Assembly (NCBI GenBank): GCA_002505325.1
Contig: DAUV01000095.1
Span: forward strand, 1 to 8,920
Reading direction: 5' to 3'
DNA: 8,920 nt
Origin: Euryarchaeota archaeon UBA623
Lineage (GTDB): Archaea; Thermoplasmatota; Poseidoniia; Poseidoniales; Thalassarchaeaceae
In this document: piece by piece, positions 1 to 7,039 of the stretch
Layout of the letters: every line of letters starts with the position of its first letter
How positions within the stretch are numbered: the first letter of the stretch is position 1
The notes under the pieces: model-generated
What the model was told of the DNA's origin: nothing
What the model saw: the letters and a program-made list of their open reading frames with translations, nothing else
Database searches by the model: none
Translations under genes and position numbers: made by a program

Positions 1-18
1 AACCTCCAGCAGAGCTGT

Positions 19-48
19 GTATCGCTCTAGTTTGTCTTCCAGCGATAC
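19..48. repeat. 8-bp perfect inverted repeat with 14-base spacer
   Basis: GTATCGCT at 19-26 is the exact reverse complement of AGCGATAC at 41-48, with a 14-base spacer (27-40). It lies about 60 bases downstream of the stop codon of the minus-strand gene that ends at 110, so it could fold into a stem-loop in the 3' untranslated part of that transcript, or act as a binding site for a dimeric protein near whatever gene lies to the left. No oligo-T run follows it on the minus strand, so it is not a classic intrinsic terminator. The rest of 1-109 shows no gene that I can support. Confidence 0.4.
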
Positions 49-109
49 TTAACCTCGACCCTTTGCCGTCACCTGCGCACGTGAGGGAGCGAGAGTGTGA
101 AGATGGGTT

Positions 110-742
110 TCAGGCCCATTCTGAGGGATCGAAGTCGCGACCAAATCCACCTGTTTCATCGGTGTCTATCTCGCTAACCTCTGAATGCACTTCGGGTTGG
201 TTACCCCTGCTTTGGGCCTTCTTGGCAATCCAGTCATCAACCGGTCCGGGCTTGCCCACGCCAGGTCCGTATGCGAACTTTATCTTGTGAATCAGAGCGA
301 GTTTTGTGAGCCAAAGATGGCGCATCGTGTGCATGAACTCATTCTGCGTCAGACCATCAAACCAAATCGGTCGAGAGAGATTGAATGCCTGCAGTGGACC
401 AGGGACGCCATCCTTCTTCTTACCCACGTGAAGCACCCAATCGAGATCTGCCTGAGTGAGGTGAATCCTAGTGTCGTGGAGCCATTTCTCCCAATCCCCG
501 GTCTCATTCCCGGAGTGCTCCGTCATTTCGCTCTGCTGACCGTCGTCGACCCGGGTGACTGAGTATATCAGAACCAGATTTCGGTTTTTTGGGATGACGA
601 CGTTGAATACATGACCCTGCTTTGTGGGTGGGTAACGGACATGCAGGTGGAGCATGGCCTGTTGGTCGGCTACGTCTCTGGCTTCGAGGCGCTCACTCTG
701 CAGCCATTCGCGCACCATGTCGCCGGCCTCGCGGGAGTTCAT
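110..742 (-). CDS. DUF2299-like conserved archaeal protein
   Basis: This 210-aa soluble protein has no signal peptide and no membrane segment. The N-terminal half (about 8-65) reads as a short helix followed by beta strands, with a WLQSE motif near residue 13 and a hydrophobic strand NLVLIYSV near 55-62. The middle contains WFDGLTQNEFMHTMRHLW (127-144), which resembles the 'D-x-L-T-x-x-x-x-M' helix of the DUF2299 family of uncharacterised archaeal proteins. The tail after about 160 is rich in acidic residues and glycine and is probably disordered. The ATG at 742 is the only good start, and no clear ribosome binding site precedes it. The stop of the acyltransferase gene lies 21 bases upstream, so the two are probably co-transcribed. 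DUF2299 membership is recalled from sequence feel rather than computed, and no molecular function can be given. Confidence 0.6.
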   Translation of the reverse strand: MNSREAGDMVREWLQSERLEARDVADQQAMLHLHVRYPPTKQGHVFNVVIPKNRNLVLIYSVTRVDDGQQSEMTEHSGNETGDWEKWLHDTRIHLTQADLDWVLHVGKKKDGVPGPLQAFNLSRPIWFDGLTQNEFMHTMRHLWLTKLALIHKIKFAYGPGVGKPGPVDDWIAKKAQSRGNQPEVHSEVSEIDTDETGGFGRDFDPSEWA

Positions 743-763
743 GAGGGGATTGAGGTGCCCGTC

Positions 764-2245
764 CTATTTGAGAACGCCGAGTTGGGGAATCAGTTGTCCT
801 ACAAGTTCTTCCAAACGACTACCGGTTGCTGAGGAAGCCAATCTCCTTCTTGTTCGGGAGTCGTTGAAATCAGTCAACATATCATAGCCCCAGAGGAAAA
901 CTAGGTTCGACATGTGTATGATAGGGAGAGATACTGCGAGATATATTGGGAGTAAGGGAGTAGCGCCGAAGAGAGAGTAGAGGAACGCGAGGGAGATAAG
1001 TGGCCAAAAGAACAGAGGAGAGAAGATTGCTCCAATCATATGGTGTGTAGTTCTAGAGTCAATCCCCTCGTCCGTGTGTTCACCCGCGTACCACCCGACG
1101 AATGCCTGCAAGCCAGTCGTTGGGATGGTGATGGGAGTGACGAGAAGCATTGCTAGAACACCCAATACTCCTCTTTCTAGTCTGGATTCGCTTTTGATTC
1201 GCCCACTCATATCCAGTGTACGGGCGTCTAGGCCCACCGAGTGCAGTATGTCTGCAGCCTCCTTGGCTTCTTCGACAAGAGTGTCGTTGTTCTCAATCAG
1301 AATGAGTTGTTCTCTGATGTCACGGGCTGCTAATACCTCCTGCTTCAGCGAGCCGAGAGGAGAGGTGGATGAATTCGCCCTCAAGTGACCCAGTAGGTGC
1401 CACGCCCTGTATGTCTCCCAATCTGGTGCATTTGGGGTGATGTGGGTCAGACTTTCGTACAATTCGTCACGGAGGGGAATGACTTGTTCTGCAGGCGGCT
1501 CAAGCCACTCACCTCCAGCGAGGCTTGAGTGATGTTGGGGGTCTTCGAGCAGTGGTATGGTGATTGGTTCACCGAACTCTACAAAGACATCGGTGCGGAA
1601 CCAGAAGTGGCATCTAAAATGAAGGCCTACGGGCTGAATCACAGGTTGAGGTAATTCTCTCTCATGCGCGATGCTGGCAGCACTGAGGGCGAACCGTAGA
1701 GCACCTGTCCTGAGAGCATGCATCTTGGTGTCTTGATGTGATTTGCCTTCAGGCATCACAATCGCCGCGTGTCCTGAAGCGATGCAGTTGGCCATGGTCA
1801 ACATACTCCTCTTGTTGATCTTCTTTGCGAACTCAGGGTCACTAACTCCCCTCTCCAATTCGGCTCTCCTGATTACTGGCTGCGAGCCGATTCGGCGCGT
1901 AATCCAGCCTATCACAGGCATGGTCATGAGGTCGTGCCTACCGATGGCGATGATACGCCTATCCTGTGATTGCATGATTGCCAGTGGGTCGATGAGGCCG
2001 TTGATGTGCGTGGAAGCATACACCGAGCCACCCTCCACCTCGGGCGGGTTATCCATTTCTGAGTGTCTGATGATGTAAGACCAGGCTATGTCAACAGCCC
2101 GACGGATGACCTTCCAGAAAGTTCGATTTCCGGGGTGTTTGCCGGTGTGATCCCAAGGCAGACTCTCAAGTTTTCTGACATTGATTCTAGTAGCGCTGCT
2201 TGACAGGCTAGGGAGCTCGTCGGGTGCGTTCCCGGAATCAACCAT
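764..2245 (-). CDS. PlsC/Gpt2-type glycerolipid acyltransferase with C-terminal membrane helices
   Basis: This is a 493-aa membrane acyltransferase of the LPLAT/PlsC superfamily, which transfers acyl groups to glycerol-3-phosphate, dihydroxyacetone phosphate or lysophosphatidate. Motif I is STHINGLIDPL, with His80 and Asp86. The His-x5-Asp spacing fits the yeast Gpt2/Sct1-like branch better than the usual PlsC His-x4-Asp. A basic motif II candidate is QPVIRR (122-127). Motif III is MPEGKS (164-169), corresponding to the FPEGxxS loop, and motif IV is IQPVGLHF (203-210). Residues about 359-385 and 405-456 are strongly hydrophobic and should form two to four membrane helices, a C-terminal arrangement also seen in Gpt2/Sct1-like enzymes. 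The stop of the HIT gene lies 38 bases upstream and the DUF2299-like gene 21 bases downstream. The start is ATG without an obvious ribosome binding site. The family is secure; the acyl acceptor is not determined. Confidence 0.85.
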   Translation of the reverse strand: MVDSGNAPDELPSLSSSATRINVRKLESLPWDHTGKHPGNRTFWKVIRRAVDIAWSYIIRHSEMDNPPEVEGGSVYASTHINGLIDPLAIMQSQDRRIIAIGRHDLMTMPVIGWITRRIGSQPVIRRAELERGVSDPEFAKKINKRSMLTMANCIASGHAAIVMPEGKSHQDTKMHALRTGALRFALSAASIAHERELPQPVIQPVGLHFRCHFWFRTDVFVEFGEPITIPLLEDPQHHSSLAGGEWLEPPAEQVIPLRDELYESLTHITPNAPDWETYRAWHLLGHLRANSSTSPLGSLKQEVLAARDIREQLILIENNDTLVEEAKEAADILHSVGLDARTLDMSGRIKSESRLERGVLGVLAMLLVTPITIPTTGLQAFVGWYAGEHTDEGIDSRTTHHMIGAIFSPLFFWPLISLAFLYSLFGATPLLPIYLAVSLPIIHMSNLVFLWGYDMLTDFNDSRTRRRLASSATGSRLEELVGQLIPQLGVLK

Positions 2246-2283
2246 GGTATACCCACGGGGTTAGTGGTTGAGAACACACCGGG

Positions 2284-2709
2284 TCATTTCAGATGGTTAC
2301 GAATGTGCTTGGCTAGTATTGCACCCTCATCGGGATCAAGTTGTGTGGTGGCGAATGGCCAGGTCAGGCCGCTGCCATCATCGTGTTTGGGGATGATGTG
2401 AAAATGAACGTGGAAGACTGATTGAAATGCGGCCTCGCCATTATTCTGTAGGACGTTGAAATCGGTGGCCCCGGATGCCGCAAGGACGGCTCTGGAAATC
2501 TTTGGAAGAACTCTTCCGACAGCAGCAGAGGCCTCTTCTGATAGTCCATCCAGTGTAGTGCTCTGCTCCTTCGGGACAACTAGGGTGTGCCCGATGCTGG
2601 CTGGATTAATGTCAAGGAAAGCGAATACGTCCTCATCCTCGTACACCTTATGACAGGGAATGTCTCCTTGAATAATGAGTGTGAAAATGCTCGGATCGGA
2701 ATCGCTCAT
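2284..2709 (-). CDS. HIT family (histidine triad) nucleotide hydrolase/transferase
   Basis: This is a complete 141-aa HIT protein, the usual size for the Hint branch. The family hydrolyses phosphoramidate, phosphoanhydride or dinucleoside polyphosphate bonds of nucleotides in the cytoplasm. The catalytic triad HVHFHII has His100, His102 and His104, with His104 expected to be the nucleophile. The N-terminal signature is also present: SIFTLIIQGDIP, then YEDEDVFAFLDINP and GHTLVVPK (40-47), whose His41 is the conserved GH histidine. The CxxC zinc pair found near the N-terminus of many HIT proteins (CIFC) is replaced by SIFT, so no zinc site is expected. The ATG at 2709 follows the TAG of the flavoprotein gene after one base, with AGAGG at 2716-2720 as a well-placed ribosome binding site, so translation is probably coupled. 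The exact nucleotide substrate cannot be read from the sequence. Confidence 0.92.
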   Translation of the reverse strand: MSDSDPSIFTLIIQGDIPCHKVYEDEDVFAFLDINPASIGHTLVVPKEQSTTLDGLSEEASAAVGRVLPKISRAVLAASGATDFNVLQNNGEAAFQSVFHVHFHIIPKHDDGSGLTWPFATTQLDPDEGAILAKHIRNHLK

Positions 2710-2710
2710 G

Positions 2711-4147
2711 CTATTCCTCTGAGCTGATTATTGCCTCAGCCAAAGCAATCATGCCCTCGAGATAAATTGCGGTGACCAATTCGGTGTTCATCACCATGGA
2801 ATGGTCTGTGACTCTGATTCCAGTATCTCGCAATCCAGCGAGGCTGGTTGCGGCTGCTTCGAGAGTTTTTTCGTCGCGACTACCGTTGAGATTTTTCATG
2901 ATTGATGACATGGTGGTTGAGACGCGTCCTACTGACTCGCCGGTGGTTCCCATCAGGGATGTGACTCTATCTCGTTCGGACTGAATCGCCCCTTCCACCA
3001 AAGAAGAGGCGGCGAATGGTGTATCCGAGACCCAGTCTCCAGCGTGTTCTCCAGCACTGTTTCCACTCACTAGGTCCTCGAGCAACTGGTTCCCCGGCAG
3101 CATGCCAGATCCATGCATTCCAGTGTTGGCTGATCGTCCGGCCGCGTAAAGACCTGTGAACCACATATTACCATCTTCGAAGGTTACTCTGCCACTCTCA
3201 TCCACAGGAGCGCCTCCTGTAGTTGCGGCGACGCTTGACATCAAAGGAATGACTTCAGTGGTAACGTCCAAGCCTGCCCTCTCTCTCACCCTTCTTGTGG
3301 TCTGAGCGAACCAAGGAGATGCTGTAGCATCGAGTGAACGTAGGTCGAGGACGCAGCCTTCTCCGTTGAGGATTGTCTCGGGTTCGACGTCCTCTCCACT
3401 CTCCTTTCGCAGTCTACCTCCAGCACCCAGCAAATCAAGGGGAAGGTGCATGTCAGTGCCGCGGATTGTGAGTGGGTGCCGAGGAGAATTGGCCATACCG
3501 GACAGGCCTACGCCTGCAGAAATAGCAAGGGCGGATCCGATACCCGCGCCATTCGAAGGAGAGGACCATATTCCTTGATGCCCTTCTGTGGCCAGAATGA
3601 CAGCTTTGGATTGTATCGAAGATATTCCTCCAGTCAATAGATCCAGCACTACAACGCCACGAACCTGTTGATTGTCCATCACCAGAGAAAGGGGCACTAG
3701 GTCCGAGCGGCGAGGGATATTCCTCTTGATAGCCTGCTCCTCAAGAATACGAGTTACCTCTCTGGCCGTGCTGTCCCCGCAACCTGTCAGACGAGCCCTA
3801 CTGTGGCCTGGTGCCTCTGAGGTGTGGGGTAGCCCTCCTTCTCTGCGGCGCAGAACCAATCCCCACCTCTCGAGTTCAGCAATGACTGAGATTGCCTCAC
3901 CACAGAATCGGGCTGCTGCGACTTTGTTGGTCGACTCGCCGCCAGCTGTAACCGTATCGTTGCGATGTGCGGTGGAGTCAATCTCATCTATCGAGGCAGC
4001 CAAGCCTGACAGAGGAGCTGTGCCAGATGCTGAACCGACACCTGAGGAGTCAATCACCAAGGGGATTGTGCCTGCGTCGGCAGAAGCGATGGCTGCTCGC
4101 AGGGCCGCTGGACCGCTGCCGATGACGACTATGTCCCACGACTCCAT
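2711..4147 (-). CDS. SdhA/NadB-fold FAD-binding protein with degenerate active site
   Basis: This flavoprotein belongs to the succinate dehydrogenase/fumarate reductase/L-aspartate oxidase family. Numbering from the upstream GTG, the Rossmann motif VVIGSGPAALRAA (15-27) and LYAAGRSANTGMHGSG (341-356) frame the FAD domain, and ILATEGHQGIW (192-202) matches the ATGG segment. Several hallmark residues are missing. The SHT histidine that links FAD in SdhA reads SGT (49-51), so FAD should bind non-covalently. The catalytic Arg of RGEGG is lost (LLGAGG, 247-252), the His of HYTMGG is Ala (AATTGG), and the Arg of HGANR is Met357. Only the His of HP (His232) remains. The protein ends where the family has its ESRGxH motif. 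It is therefore unlikely to be a normal succinate dehydrogenase or aspartate oxidase. I chose ATG 4147 over GTG 4171 because GGAGAG precedes it closely and the Rossmann strand follows at once. Confidence 0.85.
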   Translation of the reverse strand: MESWDIVVIGSGPAALRAAIASADAGTIPLVIDSSGVGSASGTAPLSGLAASIDEIDSTAHRNDTVTAGGESTNKVAAARFCGEAISVIAELERWGLVLRRREGGLPHTSEAPGHSRARLTGCGDSTAREVTRILEEQAIKRNIPRRSDLVPLSLVMDNQQVRGVVVLDLLTGGISSIQSKAVILATEGHQGIWSSPSNGAGIGSALAISAGVGLSGMANSPRHPLTIRGTDMHLPLDLLGAGGRLRKESGEDVEPETILNGEGCVLDLRSLDATASPWFAQTTRRVRERAGLDVTTEVIPLMSSVAATTGGAPVDESGRVTFEDGNMWFTGLYAAGRSANTGMHGSGMLPGNQLLEDLVSGNSAGEHAGDWVSDTPFAASSLVEGAIQSERDRVTSLMGTTGESVGRVSTTMSSIMKNLNGSRDEKTLEAAATSLAGLRDTGIRVTDHSMVMNTELVTAIYLEGMIALAEAIISSEE

Positions 4148-4150
4148 GTT

Positions 4151-4156
4151 CTCTCC
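4151..4156 (-). promoter_or_regulatory. Ribosome binding site deciding the flavoprotein start
   Basis: On the minus strand this reads GGAGAG, with five bases between GGAG and the ATG at 4147-4145. The in-frame GTG at 4171 lies upstream of it and would add eight residues (IATNGEN and a start Met) before the Rossmann strand. The position of the site favours the ATG as the real start. Confidence 0.5.
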
Positions 4157-4217
4157 GTTGGTCGCAATCACAATAGCGTCATGAACGTGACGCTCGGGAC
4201 TCCGTCCCGCGAGGACC

Positions 4218-5669
4218 TCAATCGGCTATGGATAGGGCCAGTCTTCGAACCGCCGATGCTGCGTCAGACATTCGCTGGCCTACGCTCTCCTGCTGCGCCT
4301 TTGACGACAGCGTGGTCTGCACCACAACTGAGGAGAGTGTTTCTCCGTACTCCCCCCTCAAGGTGACCTGAACTGGGTGCGAGCCTAGTTTGGAGTCCGG
4401 CCACGCAAGACCAATCCAGAGCACGGTGGCGTCATCCAACAGACGCCCCAGTGAATCGACCTGATCCGTTGCTCTTGCTCTGTCTATAGGACGAGAAGCC
4501 CTAGCCTCGACTCTGATTGTCTGTAGAGCCGGTTCCCCCTCGGCCACCACAACATCGAGTTTGACATTGGTATTGGCTCCGGTGTTGTTGTGTAACATAA
4601 CGAATAGATCAGCCTGACCTTGAGAACATCGGGGGGGCAGGTCGAGATCTAGTCTCCAAGACACCTCATTCATCGAGTGGTCGCCTCTGATAGCCGAGTC
4701 CTGTAGTCTGTCAATCAACCTGAAGAGTCCTGGTTCCCATGCTTTGGTGTGCGCCAACAGGGTCCGCAGTGATTTAAGGTCGAACTTGTTCGATTTGTCA
4801 ATCAAACTGTCGATTGCTGTCACTTTGAAAACACGCTTCGCCTCGGTCATCAGTCTAGCGTCGTTGAGCATTCCCCGCTCATTGAGATGTACAGCACGCA
4901 GAAGGTGCTCTATGGCCGAATCGGGGGTCTGATTTCCCCTTACACTATCCATTAGGGAGATTTTCCAATCATCCCACGCTGCCGCAGTCTCTGGATCTAG
5001 ATGAGCGACCATGAGATCTGACAACGGCCTGTTCAAAGTGCTGTCATGTAGAGTCGGGGCATGCAAGGATAGCAGGGGAAATGAATTGGAGCGCATGGGA
5101 ATCGAGTCATCCAGCAGTAGTGAGTTGAGGAAGCACAGTGCCCCCAGAGCCACCGAAGCGCCCAGGAGCATTGACCCGAGAGTATTGCCTGTCTCGAGGT
5201 CCCTCACTGCAATCAGCGCCAGCGCACCAAGTACTGCTGAGAGGAGGCGAATTCGTTCCCTCAGGGACCTTTCACGCAAGGTATTGAGAATTCGCTCCAC
5301 GCCTGGATAGGCATCCATCGACCTCTGGCTCCCATCCCTCAACTTGAGGCGGTCGCGCGCGGACATCCTCGCGAAGGCTGCTGCTAGATTGGTGGGTATA
5401 AGCAACACAGCAAGGAGAGTATATGCTGCGATGGCCGCATCGTAGGAGGCGAAATCCCACTTTACCAGTAGCAAACCAGCGCATATAGGAGCCACTAATG
5501 AGAGAGCCTGGCGAATCAAAGGGGTCTGGGCGGATCCAGAAATGCGGGTCCAGAAACGCCTCCCGGTATCTCTAGCTGCCACTCTGCGTGAAAGAGCTCG
5601 TTGGTTTGAGACACCGAACTTGCTTGAATCCGAATATGGTGTCGGCAGCTTCGGGATAGGGGCCTCCAT
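4218..5669 (-). CDS. Unrecognised membrane-anchored protein with a probable beta-rich C-terminal domain
   Basis: I do not recognise this 483-aa protein. The first 50 residues are basic and polar (SRRVAARDTGRRFW), followed by hydrophobic segments at about 55-71 and 78-100, a charged stretch rich in Arg (101-140), and two more hydrophobic segments at about 141-156 and 163-186. This suggests four membrane helices in two hairpins. Residues about 190-330 are helical and polar. Residues about 335-455 alternate hydrophobic and polar residues (WRLDLDLPP, DLFVMLHNNTGANTNVKLDVVVAEGE, VTLRGEYGETLSSVVV), which fits an Ig-like or CARDB-like beta sandwich, but this is only a shape argument. The basic N-terminus would be cytoplasmic by the positive-inside rule. 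The flavoprotein gene begins about 70 bases downstream, so they may share a transcript. No ribosome binding site is evident before the ATG. Confidence 0.75.
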   Translation of the reverse strand: MEAPIPKLPTPYSDSSKFGVSNQRALSRRVAARDTGRRFWTRISGSAQTPLIRQALSLVAPICAGLLLVKWDFASYDAAIAAYTLLAVLLIPTNLAAAFARMSARDRLKLRDGSQRSMDAYPGVERILNTLRERSLRERIRLLSAVLGALALIAVRDLETGNTLGSMLLGASVALGALCFLNSLLLDDSIPMRSNSFPLLSLHAPTLHDSTLNRPLSDLMVAHLDPETAAAWDDWKISLMDSVRGNQTPDSAIEHLLRAVHLNERGMLNDARLMTEAKRVFKVTAIDSLIDKSNKFDLKSLRTLLAHTKAWEPGLFRLIDRLQDSAIRGDHSMNEVSWRLDLDLPPRCSQGQADLFVMLHNNTGANTNVKLDVVVAEGEPALQTIRVEARASRPIDRARATDQVDSLGRLLDDATVLWIGLAWPDSKLGSHPVQVTLRGEYGETLSSVVVQTTLSSKAQQESVGQRMSDAASAVRRLALSIAD

Positions 5670-5776
5670 GGAACTTCGGAGGACGCAGGATGCTTGATGG
5701 CATCGGCGCTATTGCTGTCGATGGAGGGGGATTTTGCGAACGTTACCTTTCTTGGGGAGTGTGCTGTCGCAGAACC

Positions 5777-5853
5777 GGGCGATTAGTGTAGTCTGGATAT
5801 CACCTTGGCCTCCTAAGCCGAGAACACGGGTTCAAATCCTGTATCGCCCGCCA
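5777..5853 (+). tRNA. tRNA-Arg (anticodon CCT) with encoded CCA
   Basis: The sequence folds into a full cloverleaf. The acceptor stem is GGGCGAT (5777-5783) with ATCGCCC (5843-5849). The anticodon stem is TTGGC (5805-5809) with GCCGA (5817-5821), and its seven-base loop CTCCTAA places the anticodon CCT at 5812-5814, which reads the arginine codon AGG. The T stem is ACGGG/CCTGT around the loop TTCAAAT, with one G-T pair. The discriminator is G5850 and CCA is encoded at 5851-5853. There is no intron. It is on the opposite strand to the flanking protein genes, and its 3' end is 6 bases from the stop codon of the RFC-like gene, so the two transcripts converge. Confidence 0.95.
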
Positions 5854-5859
5854 CTTCAC

Positions 5860-6999
5860 TCAACCGAAGGCGAGGCCGTGCTCCTTGCCTGCTCTGGATA
5901 CTTGGTGCAGGAAATTCTCGAATGGAATTCTAGCATGCATCGAGCGATTGAGCTGGGCGTCACAGTTGGCCAAAGCCCCTAGTAGCTGTTCACGGAGAGC
6001 CTCTGGGAGTGAGAGTCTGCGACCGACCAGAACGTCGTGGAGTTGGTGGACCACGTCATCGGAGTCCATTCCGTGGTCATTCATCATACTGTCAATTTCG
6101 GCCAATGCCCCCGCCAGCACCTTCTTCTTACGACCGCCCCTATTTTCCCACTTCCACTCAATCACTCTCCCCCTCAAAGCCAGTTCCAACAGGTGTCTGC
6201 CTGACTGCAGGGTTGTTGACTGAACTAGGGTGTGAACCGCCGAACGATCTTGTGCGAGGCCTCTCAGGTGCAGCATCTCCAAGGTGAACAGGGCCTTCCT
6301 GAGATTGCCTGCCGAGATGTACGCAATGTCCTCAAATACGCCCTCTACAATCTCCACGCCCTCTGATTCGGTAATGGAGTGCATAGCAGAAAGCATCGTG
6401 CCACGCTCAGTCGATGGGATTCGAATCATCTGAGTTCGAGAGCGTAACGCATCGATAATTCTTGAGGGAGCTCTGGCCACAAGGATGAACCTAGAGGCGT
6501 TTCCAACAGTCTCCATCATCCTGCGCAAGTAGGCCTGTCTGATTGAGCCGAGGTGGTCAGCGTCCTCGAGGACAATGAGTCGGCTCACCGGCAGAACACC
6601 GGGCGTGATTTTGATTTCCTTGCCAGCAGGGGCAATATCGTTCGGAGAGCCGGTTGAAATCCCTCTGTCAAAGGCATCTAGGCTGAGTCTTCCAGCTAGG
6701 GTGTCACTTGAACCAGTACCGCCGGGTCTGAGAAATTTCTCGAATGTGCTCATGGCGCCGCGTTGCCTGACGAGGTCGCGGGCCTGTAGAATATGAGTTG
6801 TTGAGCGCCACCCTCTTCCGAGAATCTGGCGGGCAACCAATCGCCATGCTGCCGTCTTACCTACACCCGCTGGGCCGGTTATCAGCAAGTGCGGTGGATC
6901 AGTGGATAGGCTGGCTGAGAGAAGTGCTTGACGCGCCTTGTTGGGTACGGCTAACTGCTCGAATGTCCGAGGTGCGTGGGTATTCAGCCAGCCCGTCAC
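5860..6999 (-). CDS. Replication factor C (clamp loader) family AAA+ ATPase, divergent paralogue
   Basis: This 379-aa AAA+ protein belongs to the RFC/DnaX clamp-loader family, which loads the PCNA sliding clamp at primer ends. Walker A is GPAGVGKT (42-49). The Walker B region is LIVLEDADHL (141-150), where family members usually have DEAD, so the two acidic residues are swapped to ED. The SRC box is SRT (187-189) and keeps the arginine finger Arg188. The sensor 1 position, usually Asn in CN or CNY, reads AR (175-176). Sensor 2 is GNLRKAL (231-237) and keeps Arg234. Archaeal small subunits have about 320 residues; the excess comes from a Gly/Ser-rich insertion at about 90-135 between Walker A and B. 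The C-terminal helical part (260-370) fits the collar domain. The start is GTG, and Rpo12 ends 40 bases upstream. I read it as an RFC small-subunit paralogue, not the main RfcS. Confidence 0.85.
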   Translation of the reverse strand: MTGWLNTHAPRTFEQLAVPNKARQALLSASLSTDPPHLLITGPAGVGKTAAWRLVARQILGRGWRSTTHILQARDLVRQRGAMSTFEKFLRPGGTGSSDTLAGRLSLDAFDRGISTGSPNDIAPAGKEIKITPGVLPVSRLIVLEDADHLGSIRQAYLRRMMETVGNASRFILVARAPSRIIDALRSRTQMIRIPSTERGTMLSAMHSITESEGVEIVEGVFEDIAYISAGNLRKALFTLEMLHLRGLAQDRSAVHTLVQSTTLQSGRHLLELALRGRVIEWKWENRGGRKKKVLAGALAEIDSMMNDHGMDSDDVVHQLHDVLVGRRLSLPEALREQLLGALANCDAQLNRSMHARIPFENFLHQVSRAGKEHGLAFG

Positions 7000-7039
7000 G
7001 AGAGGCCGTCGGATTGGCAGGACTTGAAGACCGCGCTGC

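Noticed and set aside
3672..4184. 170-aa plus-strand open frame antisense to the flavoprotein
   Set aside because: Its composition is Ser/Arg/Ala/Pro-rich with no domain, and it mirrors the conserved Rossmann and GxG region of the real gene.
5663..5682. CCTCC/GGAGG pairing around the start codon of the 483-aa gene as a translation switch
   Set aside because: It is only five base pairs with a ten-base loop, which is expected by chance in this composition.
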